Shown: positions 17,592-25,940, numbered from the stretch's first letter. The stretch is 64,000 nucleotides of DNA from Nitrospinae bacterium bin107 (GCA_002238965.1 MPNJ01000001.1:1-64000); one strand, 5' to 3'. Made by a program: numbers and translations. The notes: generated by a model from the letters alone, not told the origin.

Positions 17592-17846
17592 CACGGGGTT
17601 GTCCCGCCCTCTGTGATTGTCCTTCGTCAGGACAGGCACGGAGGCCTCGGGCAGGCTCAGGGGCCTGTCCGCTACAAAACCACCCCCCCTACCCCCCTTG
17701 ACAGGAGGGTAAAGGCGACGGCCCCCGGCGAGGGGCGTGTAGGGACACTCCTCGGGGTTGTCCCGCCATCCGTGGTCGTCCTTCGCCGGGCGGCGCGGCA
17801 GGACAGGCGCGGGGGCCTCGGACAGGCTCAGGGGCCTGTCCGCTAC
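17592..17846. repeat. Two copies of an 85-95-bp intergenic repeat separated by a hairpin element
   Basis: Copies at 17592-17675 and 17752-17846 share cggggttgtcccgcc, gtccttcg, aggacaggc and aggctcaggggcctgtcc then gctac. Between them, 17684-17745 is a partial copy of the cccccctacccccc…ggggcgtgtaggg element also present at 48893-49027. No gene is visible in 17465-18244, which is essentially all repeats. Confidence 0.65.
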
Positions 17847-18017
17847 GGCGGAGGTGGTTCTTCACCGTCATTCCAGCGCATGCCGGAATCCAGAACCGAT
17901 GAGAATGGGCATGTAAAAGGGTTTCATTTCCCCTCTGCCTGGTTGGGAATGCCGCAAGAAAACGAAAAAAAGATCCCTGGATTCCGTCGAACCCTCCCTC
18001 CCCAGTCGGTTCCGACA

Positions 18018-18077
18018 CCGGAATGACAAAAAACCGCAAACTCTTTTGGTCGCCAATACTTTTCAAGAGGGAATGGT
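18018..18077. repeat. Direct repeat left of pentapeptide gene 2
   Basis: ccggaatgac, then aaccgcaa, ttggtcgcc and acttttcaag recur in the same order and orientation at 19772-19832, so the second pentapeptide gene is bracketed by two about 60-bp copies. The outer part resembles a common REP-type cggaatgac/gtcattcc element. Confidence 0.55.
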
Positions 18078-18244
18078 TTTGACCTTATTCTCCAGAAATC
18101 AAACCTGACCGAGAAGGATACCCGGGCAGGCGCCAGTTCCCACCCCGATCCGCTCAGGGAATGAATCTTCACCAGAAAAGAAAAAACTTTACGCAACGAG
18201 TGAAATCAGCCATCCTGATTGCGAGGTACAGGGAGGGTGGGTGA

Positions 18245-19744
18245 ATGCTGTGTGAGCATACCCATGACAAAGAGTTCGGCCGTACGCCCGCCTGCTGTCA
18301 GTTTCTGTACGAGTTCCATGAAGACGAATTGATCGAGGTGGACGGCAAGAAGCTGTGTCCCTTTCATGCACCGCTGAAAGATGAAAGCGGCAACCCTGCC
18401 GAGAAAGAAAACTGGACAGATGATGAAAGAGAGAATTTCTACGCAATCATCCAAAACCTTTGTCGTAATGCTTCCGAGCATCAGGAACACCTGGATTTAA
18501 GCGGCGTTATCTTCCCCAGCGGCGCGAATTTTCGAGGCATGGAACTTCCCGACGTCGATTTTGCGCACACCGAATTCAACGGGGGGGTCGACTTCCGGAA
18601 TACGCGATTCGGGGGGAAGTCCACCAGGTTCTACAAAGCCCGGTTTCTCTTCAGGGCCGACTTTCGAGGAGCCCGGTTCCACAGCGTGAAGACTACCTTC
18701 CGCGATGCCCGATTCGGAGAGGATGCAGATTTCGGGAATGCCCTCTTCGAAGGAGCCGCCAGCTTCCAGGATGCCCGATTCGGCGCAAGCGCCCGTTTCG
18801 AAAACGCCAAATTCACCGGCGCAGGCGGAACTTACTTCCAGGGCGCCGCGTTCGAGAAGTCCGCCACCTTCCAGAAAACCCGATTCGGTGGAGTCACCGA
18901 CTTCCAGGACGCCCGATTCGATGAGGATGTAATCTTCGGAAAGGCCCGTTTCAACAAAGAGGCCATATTCCAAAATGCCCGATTCAACAGCCAGGCCGGA
19001 TTCCAAAATATAAAATTCAAGGGACGCGCATATTTCACGGCTACCGGTAACGATGATGATGCGGCCGCCTTCGGGGGCATGGTCGATTTTGAAGACTCGA
19101 AATTTCTGGATGAAGTGGACTTCGAGAACCGGGAATTTCAGCGAGCTACGAGTTTCAAGGGCTGCGCCTTTCACAAGGCACCCCGCTTTCATAACTGCCG
19201 TCTTCACCAGAACACGAATTTCACCGATGCCGAATTCATGGACACCACCTCCGCCGGTTCGGCGATGGCGTATCGAACCCTGAAACTGGACATGGAGGAA
19301 AAAAGGGCGCGACAGGAGCAATTGAGGTTTTACGCCCTGGAGATGAAATGCAGGCGTCATACGGAAAAAAGAAAGTTCATGAAGTTCATTTCATGGATGT
19401 ACGAGGCGATGTCCGATTACGGACAGAGGATTTTCCTGCCGCTTGCGTGGCTCGTGTTTTTATTCCTGCTGTTCACCCTCGTCTACGCAGCAAACTTCAA
19501 AGGACTGCCGAATCTGGATGCGGGCAGCATTCCATCGCTTGCAATTCAATTCAGCATCAAGCAAATCGTCCGCCCGTTCGGCTTATTCGGCCATTCATCG
19601 ATTTTTCAGCTAGTGGGGGAAACCCCAGCCTCAAGCCTCTTGCCCCTGCCCATCATCATCACGGCCACACTTCAATCGATCTTGAGCCTCGCCCTTCTGC
19701 TGCTGAGCGCTCTCGCCGTGCGCTGGCGCTTCAAGGTCGGGTGA
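18245..19744 (+). CDS. Pentapeptide-repeat protein with Cys/His N-terminus and C-terminal membrane segments, copy 2
   Basis: 499 aa, paralogue of the gene at 13214 with the same order of parts: Cys/His N-terminus (MLCEH, ACCQF, CPFHAPLKDESGNP), pentapeptide repeats (VDFRNTRF, ADFRGARF, ASFQDARF), a conserved AYRTLKLDMEEKRARQEQL helix and two C-terminal hydrophobic segments (LAWLVFLFLLFTLVYAA; LALLLLSALAVRW). It is about 160 residues shorter because it has fewer repeats. Its GC is near the genome average, unlike copy 1. A gaggg motif precedes the ATG. Function unknown; the conserved C-terminus suggests a membrane-attached beta-helix, and the neighbours suggest a defence or stress island (inference). 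Confidence 0.88.
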   Translation: MLCEHTHDKEFGRTPACCQFLYEFHEDELIEVDGKKLCPFHAPLKDESGNPAEKENWTDDERENFYAIIQNLCRNASEHQEHLDLSGVIFPSGANFRGMELPDVDFAHTEFNGGVDFRNTRFGGKSTRFYKARFLFRADFRGARFHSVKTTFRDARFGEDADFGNALFEGAASFQDARFGASARFENAKFTGAGGTYFQGAAFEKSATFQKTRFGGVTDFQDARFDEDVIFGKARFNKEAIFQNARFNSQAGFQNIKFKGRAYFTATGNDDDAAAFGGMVDFEDSKFLDEVDFENREFQRATSFKGCAFHKAPRFHNCRLHQNTNFTDAEFMDTTSAGSAMAYRTLKLDMEEKRARQEQLRFYALEMKCRRHTEKRKFMKFISWMYEAMSDYGQRIFLPLAWLVFLFLLFTLVYAANFKGLPNLDAGSIPSLAIQFSIKQIVRPFGLFGHSSIFQLVGETPASSLLPLPIIITATLQSILSLALLLLSALAVRWRFKVG

Positions 19745-19771
19745 GGAAGCGGGGGCGGATGCGGTTCTTCG

Positions 19772-19832
19772 CCGGAATGACGATCAAAACCGCAACCACT
19801 TTCTGGTTGGCGATGCTTTTCAAGGGGAGTGA
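19772..19832. repeat. Direct repeat right of pentapeptide gene 2
   Basis: Partner of 18018-18077; starts about 30 bp after the stop codon of the pentapeptide gene. Confidence 0.55.
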
Positions 19833-19900
19833 TTTCGGAGACCGCATTTCCGAGAAACAAGGGCTTTCCGACTGAACGCCTGAAATACCCCACGCCTACC

Positions 19901-20075
19901 TTACCCCTCCAGCACATCTCTCAAGTCCGATATCCTCAACAGCAGCATGAGCGGCTCGCGCTCCGAGAACGCGCGAAAACCGAAGCGTTCGCAGAAACTT
20001 CCGGCCCGCTCATCGAGCGCCCGGGTGATGAGGGCGCGCGCGCCGATGAGGTCCGCCGCCGGGAAGCGCGCATTT
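19901..20075 (-). pseudogene. Truncated TacT-like GNAT toxin
   Basis: The C-terminal 55 or so residues closely match the intact toxin at 15895: LIGARALITRALDERAG, CERFGFRAFSEREPLML and LRISDLRDVLEG against the equivalents there. The acetyl-CoA-binding half and any antitoxin are missing. Like the intact toxin it sits after a pentapeptide gene in convergent orientation, so a pentapeptide-TacT module was duplicated and this copy then decayed. Confidence 0.75.
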
Positions 20076-20529
20076 CCGCGCAGGTGCGCGTTCCGGAAAG
20101 GTGTACCATCCTCCTGCTCGACGCGCTGTCTTCGCTCTTGCAACCGCGCCTCGCCGCCGGGAGGTCGGCCCGTTCGATGACTCTCCTATCGAGGTATCAG
20201 ACCATGCGGGAGAGGGAGTCATCGGGACGCGGCCGGGGCGGCGAAGTCGAGGCCAATCACCCCTGAACAATTCCGAAAAATACGATAAATATAGGTAAAT
20301 TCACGGGGCTTTTCGGTAAATTCCAGACGCTCTTCCGGGCGCATCCGGGGCATGTTTGCGGGCGTTTCCGGTGCTTGTTCTGCGCGGCAAAAGCACGCCG
20401 GCCGGCGGCCACGCTCTCTGAGTTCACGCGCTCCTGCGCCCCCGATTCAAGGCGCGCCGAGGCTCCGGAAATCGAGGCTGCGTGGGGCGGCGAAGCGGTT
20501 TTCAGCCCTTGTTTTCCTGTTTGCGCCCG
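20076..20529. other. Intergenic region without a recognisable gene
   Basis: Between the toxin remnant and the nrdJ control region I see no supportable coding sequence or structured element; open frames here lack family features and ribosome sites. Confidence 0.5.
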
Positions 20530-20573
20530 TTATCCACAGAAAAACACAATATTTGGGGATAAGGTGTGGGTAA
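20530..20573. promoter_or_regulatory. DnaA box pair upstream of nrdJ
   Basis: TTATCCACA (20530-20538) is a perfect DnaA box. TGTGGGTAA (20565-20573) is its inverted form with one mismatch. DnaA sites are known upstream of E. coli nrdAB, so replication-linked control is plausible. Confidence 0.55.
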
Positions 20574-20590
20574 TCGCACATATTTTGTGT
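20544..20590. promoter_or_regulatory. NrdR-box pair (distal)
   Basis: ACACAATATTTGGGGA (20544-20559) and CGCACATATTTTGTGT (20575-20590) resemble the NrdR consensus ACAC-WATATAW-GTGT; the first fits its left half, the second its right half. They start exactly 31 bp apart, the usual spacing of paired NrdR boxes. Confidence 0.5.
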
Positions 20591-20608
20591 ATATCCGTTT
20601 TCAGGGTA

Positions 20609-20677
20609 TTGACAGACGGGGGCAAAGCATACTACATTTAGTGTTGCCGCTTGATTTCGACATACTAAATATGACCC
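20609..20677 (+). promoter_or_regulatory. nrdJ promoter overlapped by a proximal NrdR-box pair
   Basis: TTGACA (20609-20614) is followed after 18 bp by TACATT (20633-20638). ATACTACATTTAGTGT (20629-20644) matches the NrdR consensus at 13 of 16 positions and covers the -10. A weaker site, ATACTAAATATGACCC (20662-20677), lies 33 bp on. NrdR would repress when dATP or ATP is bound (family knowledge). Confidence 0.6.
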
Positions 20678-20708
20678 CGGCATAGCGGGGCGTTCCCAGC
20701 GGAGGAGA

Positions 20709-23700
20709 ATGGGCGTGGAGTTTACGAGGCGATTCACCCGGGCCGGAGATGACGCGTACGGCGAGGTCGGTTTCACGCCGCGCACCTCGCGCATCGCCAA
20801 CCCGGACGGCTCGGTCGTCTTCGAAGCGAAGGACATCATGGCGCCTGAGAGCTGGTCTCAGGTGGCCGTCGACATTCTAGCGCAAAAATACTTCCGAAAA
20901 GCCGGCGTCCCCGCTCATTTAAACAAAGTTTCCGAAGAAGGGGTGCCCGAATGGCTGCAGCGCTCGGAGCCGGACACGGAAAAACTTGAGTCCCTGCCCG
21001 AGGATGAGCGATTCGGAAGCGAGCGCGACGCCCGGGACGTTTTCCATCGCCTGGCGGGATGCTGGACCTATTGGGGCTGGAAACACGGTTATTTTCACGC
21101 GGAAAAAGACGCCAAAGCGTTCTATGAGGAGCTTTTATACATACTAGCGAGCCAGATGGCGGCCCCCAACTCGCCACAGTGGTTCAATACGGGCCTGCAC
21201 TGGGCCTACGGCATCACGCGCCCCGCCCAGGGACATTTTTATTGCGATCCCGAAAGCGGGGAAATACTCCGCTCCACCAACGCCTATGAGCGTCCTCAAC
21301 CGCATGCGTGCTTCATCCAATCGGTGAAAGATGATCTCGTCAACGAGGGCGGGATCATGGATTTATGGACGCGCGAGGCGCGCATTTTCAAATACGGCTC
21401 GGGCACCGGCACGAATTTCTCGAATTTGAGAGCGGAGGGGGAATCCCTCTCGGGAGGTGGAAGAAGCTCCGGCCTCATGAGTTTCCTCAAGATTGGGGAT
21501 CGCGCAGCGGGCGCGATCAAGTCGGGCGGCACCACTCGGCGCGCGGCGAAAATGGTCACACTCGACATCGACCACCCCGACATCGAGGAATTCATCAACT
21601 GGAAGGTGCACGAAGAACAGAAAGTGGCCGCCCTGGTTTCGGGCAGCAAGATGTGCAACCGGCACATGAACGCCATTCTCGGGGCTTGCCTGGAAGGAAA
21701 GAACCTGAGCTTGAATGGCAACTTGTACCAGCCGGATAAAAACCCATCACTCACCAAAGCAATTCGGGCCGCAAGACTCGCCGGCGTTCCGGATAATTAT
21801 ATCCATCGCACCCTCCAACTTGCACGTCAAGGCATCACCGAAATCGAGTTCGAAGAGCTCGATACAAATTGGGAAGGCGAGGCCTACATCTCGGTTTCCG
21901 GACAAAACTCGAACAATTCCATCCGCGTTTCAGATGATTTTATGGAAGCTACCGAGAAAAACTCGGATTGGAACCTGATACGGCGCACTGACGGCGAAAT
22001 CGCGGACTCCGTCAGTTCGAAAGAACTTTGGAATCAGATTGGATATGCAGCGTGGTGTTGCGCAGACCCTGGCCTTCAATTTGACACAACCATCAACGAC
22101 TGGCACACGTGCACCGCCGATGGTCGCATCAACGGCTCTAATCCCTGCTCAGAATACATGTTCTTGGATGATACCGCATGCAATCTAGCGTCGATGAATC
22201 TCATAAAATTCTTGGATACTGAAAAAAACCACTTTCAGATAGAAGACTATCGTCATGTTATTCGGCTATGGACAGTCGTCCTCGAAATTTCAGTACTGAT
22301 GGCGCAATTCCCCAGTCCGGAAATAGCCAAACGCTCATTCGAGTATCGAACTTTAGGACTTGGGTACGCCAATCTGGGCACCTTGTTAATGGTTCTTGGC
22401 ATCCCTTACGACTCACTTGAAGCGGAAGCATGGTGCGGCGCTCTCACCTCCATCATGACCGGCTGCTCGTATGCCACCAGCGCCGAGATGGCAGGGGAAA
22501 TGGGCGCTTTCTCAAGGTATCAGGACAACCAAGAGCACATGTTGCGGGTTCTGAGAAACCACCGCCGCGCAGCTTACTCTGTGCCCGAGGCGGAATACGA
22601 AATGCTCTCGAAGGCGCCAGCAGGAATCGCTGCGGAAATCTGCCCCCATTATCTTCTCCAAGCGGCGCGTGAGGCGTGGGATGATGCTTTGGCCATCGGC
22701 TATCGAAACGGCTACCGGAACGCACAAGCCACTGTCATCGCGCCGACAGGCACAATTGGTTTGGTGATGGATTGTGACACAACGGGAATCGAGCCGGATT
22801 TTGCTTTGGTGAAATTCAAAAAACTGGCCGGAGGCGGTTATTTCAAGATCATCAACCAATCCGTTCCCGCTGCCTTGCGGCATCTAGGCTATGACGATGA
22901 AGAGATCCGCGAAATCGTCGCCTACTGCCGAGGGCGGGGAACCCTCACGAATGCTCCTCATATCAATCCAGAGTCTTTGCACGAGAAAGGGTTTACGAGC
23001 AAGGCTCTGGAAAAAGTGGAAGCCGCTCTCGAAGGGGCGTTTGAAATCCAGTTCGCCTTCAACAAACATTCCCTCGGTGATGACTTCTGCATTGAGCAAT
23101 TAGGGCTCAGCGAAGCGCAAATAGCCGACTGGAACCTGAATCTGCTCGAAGCCATTGGTTTCACTCCAGAACAAATCAGTGAAGCGAATGATTTCGTTTG
23201 CGGGAAAATGACGCTTGAGGGGGCGCCCCACCTAAAAGAAGAGCATCTGGCCGTTTTTGATTGCGCGAGCAAATGCGGACGAGAAGGCAAGCGCTTCATC
23301 AGTCCCATGGCGCATGTCCGGATGATGGCGGCGGCGCAACCTTTCATATCAGGCGCCATCAGCAAAACCATCAACATGCCCGCGGAATCCACGATTCAAG
23401 ACATTTTAGACATCTACAACGAATCGTGGCAGCGGATGACCAAAGCCATAGCGATTTACCGCGATGGCTCGAAACTAAGCCAACCACTTTCCGCACAAAG
23501 CGAAGCAGAACTCTTCAGTGATATCGGCGAAGAAGAACCAGCTACACATAGTGCCCCCGTGCACGTAGCCCAGCAGATTGTGCGCCGGATTATTTACCAG
23601 TCCAGAAGGCGCAAGTTGCCTACCCGCCGCGGGGGATACACGCAAAAAGCCGTCATCGGCGGTCACAAGGTATATCTTAGAACCGGTGAGTACGAGGATG

Positions 23701-24305
23701 GCTCCATCGGCGAAATTTTCATAGATATGCACAAAGAAGGCGCTGCCTTCAGAAGCCTCATGAATTGTTTCGCCATCGCAATTTCGCTGGGACTCCAGCA
23801 CGGCGTCCCATTGGATGAATTCGTGGATGCCTTCGTATTCACACGATTCGAGCCGGGGGGTATGGTCTCGGGCAACCCGCACATCAAGATGAGCACATCC
23901 ATCATCGATTACATCTTCCGTGAACTGGCGGTTTCATATCTCGGTCGCCACGACCTGGCGCAAGTCGTGTCGGAGGACTTGAGGAGCGACACCATCGGGC
24001 GCCCCCAGGAAGAGATTCCGGAATTCGATACCGAGGAAGAAGAAGAGATTCAAACCATATTCCCGGGACCGGATGCAAGCGCACCCCGCAGCGACCGGAT
24101 AAGTCTGAATTATGAGACAGAATCCACCCAAACTTCGATGACACCCATAACGGAAGCAAGCTCCGCAATTGATTCACGCATCGAGGAAGCCCGCGCCAAA
24201 GGGTATGAGGGGGAAGCTTGCAGCGATTGTGGTTTATTCACCTTAGTGCGAAACGGGACGTGCCTGAAATGTATGACTTGTGGCGCGACGAGTGGATGTT
24301 CTTGA
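20709..24305 (+). CDS. nrdJ: Adenosylcobalamin-dependent (class II) ribonucleoside-diphosphate reductase
   Basis: 1198 aa, normal for the long NrdJ subgroup. It makes deoxyribonucleotides with adenosylcobalamin as radical source, so it works with or without oxygen. Seen: [10 protein letters not shown], first active-site Cys in PHACFIQSV (about 201), [14 protein letters not shown], thiyl-radical Cys and catalytic Glu in [11 protein letters not shown] (about 480), phosphate-binding [16 protein letters not shown], and a C-terminal redox tail with two Cys pairs (CSDCGLF, CLKCMTC). No intein is present. GGAGGAGA lies immediately upstream of the ATG. Upstream DnaA and NrdR sites suggest cell-cycle and nucleotide-level control; I find no cobalamin riboswitch. 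GC drops from about base 21700 on. Confidence 0.95.
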   Translation: MGVEFTRRFTRAGDDAYGEVGFTPRTSRIANPDGSVVFEAKDIMAPESWSQVAVDILAQKYFRKAGVPAHLNKVSEEGVPEWLQRSEPDTEKLESLPEDERFGSERDARDVFHRLAGCWTYWGWKHGYFHAEKDAKAFYEELLYILASQMAAPNSPQWFNTGLHWAYGITRPAQGHFYCDPESGEILRSTNAYERPQPHACFIQSVKDDLVNEGGIMDLWTREARIFKYGSGTGTNFSNLRAEGESLSGGGRSSGLMSFLKIGDRAAGAIKSGGTTRRAAKMVTLDIDHPDIEEFINWKVHEEQKVAALVSGSKMCNRHMNAILGACLEGKNLSLNGNLYQPDKNPSLTKAIRAARLAGVPDNYIHRTLQLARQGITEIEFEELDTNWEGEAYISVSGQNSNNSIRVSDDFMEATEKNSDWNLIRRTDGEIADSVSSKELWNQIGYAAWCCADPGLQFDTTINDWHTCTADGRINGSNPCSEYMFLDDTACNLASMNLIKFLDTEKNHFQIEDYRHVIRLWTVVLEISVLMAQFPSPEIAKRSFEYRTLGLGYANLGTLLMVLGIPYDSLEAEAWCGALTSIMTGCSYATSAEMAGEMGAFSRYQDNQEHMLRVLRNHRRAAYSVPEAEYEMLSKAPAGIAAEICPHYLLQAAREAWDDALAIGYRNGYRNAQATVIAPTGTIGLVMDCDTTGIEPDFALVKFKKLAGGGYFKIINQSVPAALRHLGYDDEEIREIVAYCRGRGTLTNAPHINPESLHEKGFTSKALEKVEAALEGAFEIQFAFNKHSLGDDFCIEQLGLSEAQIADWNLNLLEAIGFTPEQISEANDFVCGKMTLEGAPHLKEEHLAVFDCASKCGREGKRFISPMAHVRMMAAAQPFISGAISKTINMPAESTIQDILDIYNESWQRMTKAIAIYRDGSKLSQPLSAQSEAELFSDIGEEEPATHSAPVHVAQQIVRRIIYQSRRRKLPTRRGGYTQKAVIGGHKVYLRTGEYEDGSIGEIFIDMHKEGAAFRSLMNCFAIAISLGLQHGVPLDEFVDAFVFTRFEPGGMVSGNPHIKMSTSIIDYIFRELAVSYLGRHDLAQVVSEDLRSDTIGRPQEEIPEFDTEEEEEIQTIFPGPDASAPRSDRISLNYETESTQTSMTPITEASSAIDSRIEEARAKGYEGEACSDCGLFTLVRNGTCLKCMTCGATSGCS

Positions 24306-24314
24306 TATAGCTTA

Positions 24315-24395
24315 CCCGTCGTGGGGGAAACGGGCGGACTCTGCGACGGGACGAGAGTCGGGGGAAAATCCTTGGAGGGTTGTCCCCCGACTCTC
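24315..24395 (+). ncRNA. Two-hairpin structured RNA element, copy 1 of 3
   Basis: Begins 9 bases after the nrdJ stop. P1 is 7 bp (CCCGTCG 24315-24321 with CGACGGG 24344-24350) closing a 22-nt loop. Two bases later P2 is a perfect 13-bp helix (24353-24365 with 24383-24395) with a 17-nt loop. The P1 loop after its first base is identical in all three copies: GGGGGAAACGGG, then CGGACTCTG. Strand is assigned from nrdJ co-orientation. I do not recognise the class. Confidence 0.7.
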
Positions 24396-24421
24396 ACCAA
24401 AATGGAGTTTTAGTGAATTTT

Positions 24422-24505
24422 CTTGCTGCGGGGGAAACGGGCGGACTCTGCAGCAGGATCGGGAGCCAAGGATAATATACCTCAGGGGTTGAGTCCTTGG
24501 CTCCC
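24422..24505 (+). ncRNA. Two-hairpin structured RNA element, copy 2 of 3
   Basis: P1 CTTGCTG (24422-24428) pairs with CAGCAGG (24451-24457), different bases from copy 1 but still 7 bp. The loop 24429-24450 differs from copy 1 only at its first base. P2 is a perfect 12-bp helix (24461-24472 with 24494-24505) with a 21-nt loop. Confidence 0.7.
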
Positions 24506-24525
24506 ACTTTAGTCAAAAGCAACTC

Positions 24526-24607
24526 CCTGCTGCGGGGGAAACGGGCGGACTCTGTGGCAGGTCGAGAGCCGGTGAAGTCTCCTAGGGGGAGTTCTTCATC
24601 GGCTCTC
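24526..24607 (+). ncRNA. Two-hairpin structured RNA element, copy 3 of 3
   Basis: P1 CCTGCTG (24526-24532) pairs with TGGCAGG (24555-24561), including two G-U pairs. The loop 24533-24554 is identical to copy 2. P2 is 14 bp (24564-24577 with 24594-24607) with one wobble. No T-tract follows, so it is not a simple terminator. Confidence 0.7.
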
Positions 24608-24617
24608 CCTATTTCAC

Positions 24618-24646
24618 TTGACACCCGTAGCTCCTTCGCCTACCTT
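24618..24646 (+). promoter_or_regulatory. Promoter of tRNA-Ala
   Basis: TTGACA (24618-24623), 17-bp spacer, TACCTT (24641-24646), ending 14 bp before the tRNA. Confidence 0.5.
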
Positions 24647-24660
24647 CAAGTTCCTTTTGT

Positions 24661-24736
24661 GGGGGTGTAGCTCAGATGGGAGAGCGCGTGGATCGCACCC
24701 ACGAGGTCAGGGGTTCGAATCCCCTCACCTCCACCA
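24661..24736 (+). tRNA. tRNA-Ala (anticodon CGC)
   Basis: 76 nt with an encoded CCA end. Acceptor GGGGGTG pairs with CACCTCC and contains the G3-U70 pair that identifies alanine tRNAs. Anticodon stem cgtgg/ccacg encloses loop atcgcac with anticodon CGC; the T arm is ggggttcgaatcccc with no mismatch. It reads alanine GCG codons. Confidence 0.95.
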
Positions 24737-24754
24737 GATAATTTCTGGTAAATC

Positions 24755-25600
24755 CTACGCATTGAGCATTGCGATAGCCGCCTCTCGCGTCATCATGCCT
24801 TCTCGCACCCCACGCTTCTCCGCCACTTCGTTCATGCATGAAATAACGCCTTCCTGCCAGGTGCTCATCACATCACCAATTCGCGCACTCATGGCGCCGA
24901 CCGCCGCCACCGCAATCCCCTCCCGCGCCAGGTAGGGGAAAGATGCGATGCCGGAGTCATCTTTCCCCCGTCCTGCATCATTGGCAATAACACCCTTTAA
25001 ATTAAGCTTCATGACATGCGGTACGAGAGTGAGTCCGCAATGCGAGGCTTGGATAAAAACATCTTGAGGCCTTGGTTCCTGGATAGAACGCAGGACGGGA
25101 ATTCCCCATGAAGCGCGTATGTTACCATCAGGCAAATGCTCTAGCTCATAAATTCTATCATCCAGGCTTTCCTCCACAATCACTTCCCGGCCCACATCGG
25201 CATCGAGCAAAATTTTCGAAGCTTCAGCAATGGATTGACCGATTTCAACACCGAGACTTTGGGCCACTTGATTCGCATGGCCGACTTCGCCTTCATAAAC
25301 GGATACTCCAACGGCGAGTCTTGCGGACATTGTCTCACATGCCAATGCAGGCACATTATATTCCTGGGCCAACCGGAGACCGCTTATACCCGCGTCATCT
25401 TTTCCTACTCCTGCCGCATGGGCAACGATTGCCCTCGCACCCAGGCGCATTGCCCACGCCATTGTCATGCGTGCGGCGTAAGAGCCTCCAATGAGAACGT
25501 CCCGTTCTTCAACCCTTTCGTCAAAATAGGTCATCGAATCCGCTGAGAGAATGCGGCCACGCAAGTCTTCATGATGAATCGTCAGTTCGTCTGTCGCCAT
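24755..25600 (-). CDS. Internally duplicated protein of unknown function
   Basis: 281 aa, soluble, no signal peptide. Two halves resemble each other: GARAIVAHAAGVGKDDAGIS, later ETMSARLAVGVSVYEGEVGH, in the first half, and LKGVIANDAGRGKDDSGIAS, later GAMSARIGDVMSTWQEGVIS, in the second. The repeated GKDD-x-GI and MSAR motifs look like functional sites. GGAAG precedes the ATG at 25600; a TTG at 25615 would add five residues. I do not recognise the family. It is the 3'-most gene of a lower-GC block and lies tail-to-tail with tRNA-Ala. Confidence 0.75.
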   Translation of the reverse strand: MATDELTIHHEDLRGRILSADSMTYFDERVEERDVLIGGSYAARMTMAWAMRLGARAIVAHAAGVGKDDAGISGLRLAQEYNVPALACETMSARLAVGVSVYEGEVGHANQVAQSLGVEIGQSIAEASKILLDADVGREVIVEESLDDRIYELEHLPDGNIRASWGIPVLRSIQEPRPQDVFIQASHCGLTLVPHVMKLNLKGVIANDAGRGKDDSGIASFPYLAREGIAVAAVGAMSARIGDVMSTWQEGVISCMNEVAEKRGVREGMMTREAAIAMLNA

Positions 25601-25655
25601 CACAATTTCTTCCAATAGTTATGAAGTAAATTCCATATTACAGATATTTCAGGAT

Positions 25656-25687
25656 AAAAAACGCCCGGCTGAAATCTCAACCGGGCG
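25656..25687 (-). terminator. Rho-independent terminator of the small acidic gene
   Basis: CGCCCGG…CCGGGCG hairpin (25662-25687) followed on the minus strand by TTTTTT (25661-25656), 26 bp after the stop codon of the 76-aa gene. Confidence 0.8.
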
Positions 25688-25712
25688 CTGAATCATTTTC
25701 TCCTGTTGGATG

Positions 25713-25940
25713 CTAATAAGCAGCAGGAGCATTGCCTCCTTCGCCGTCACTTAAGAAGGAGAAATCGTTACTTGCACCGTCATCAGACACATCATAGTCC
25801 ACATCCGTTGGCAAAACATCGCCAGACTCAGCGAAAAACTCTTGATCCAAGACAGCAACACTTTCATTGAACTCGAGCATTTCTTCCTCATTCATTGGGC
25901 GGCTCAATTCGAATTTACCCGGATTATTCACAGGCGACAT
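25713..25940 (-). CDS. Small acidic hypothetical protein
   Basis: 75 aa, strongly acidic, no Cys and no hydrophobic segment. The N-terminal half (MNEEEMLEFNESVAVLDQEF) looks helical; the C-terminal half is Asp/Ser/Gly-rich and ends GEGGNAPAAY. A good intrinsic terminator follows, supporting a real transcript. There is no clear ribosome site before the ATG at 25940 (GTG at 25943 also possible). The leader-plus-low-complexity tail resembles some peptide precursors, but no maturation enzyme is adjacent. Function unknown. Confidence 0.55.
   Translation of the reverse strand: MSPVNNPGKFELSRPMNEEEMLEFNESVAVLDQEFFAESGDVLPTDVDYDVSDDGASNDFSFLSDGEGGNAPAAY

Noticed and set aside
20076-20708. Cobalamin riboswitch upstream of nrdJ
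   Set aside because: No B12-box-like sequence or suitable long paired structure was seen; the region shows DnaA and NrdR-type sites instead.
21680-24200. Intein or inserted domain in nrdJ, suggested by the GC drop
   Set aside because: The protein keeps the expected order of class II reductase motifs without an extra block, and no intein splice motifs are present.
24315-24607. CRISPR array or simple terminators after nrdJ
   Set aside because: Units are about 105 nt apart with changing stems and no unique spacers, and no T-tracts follow the hairpins.
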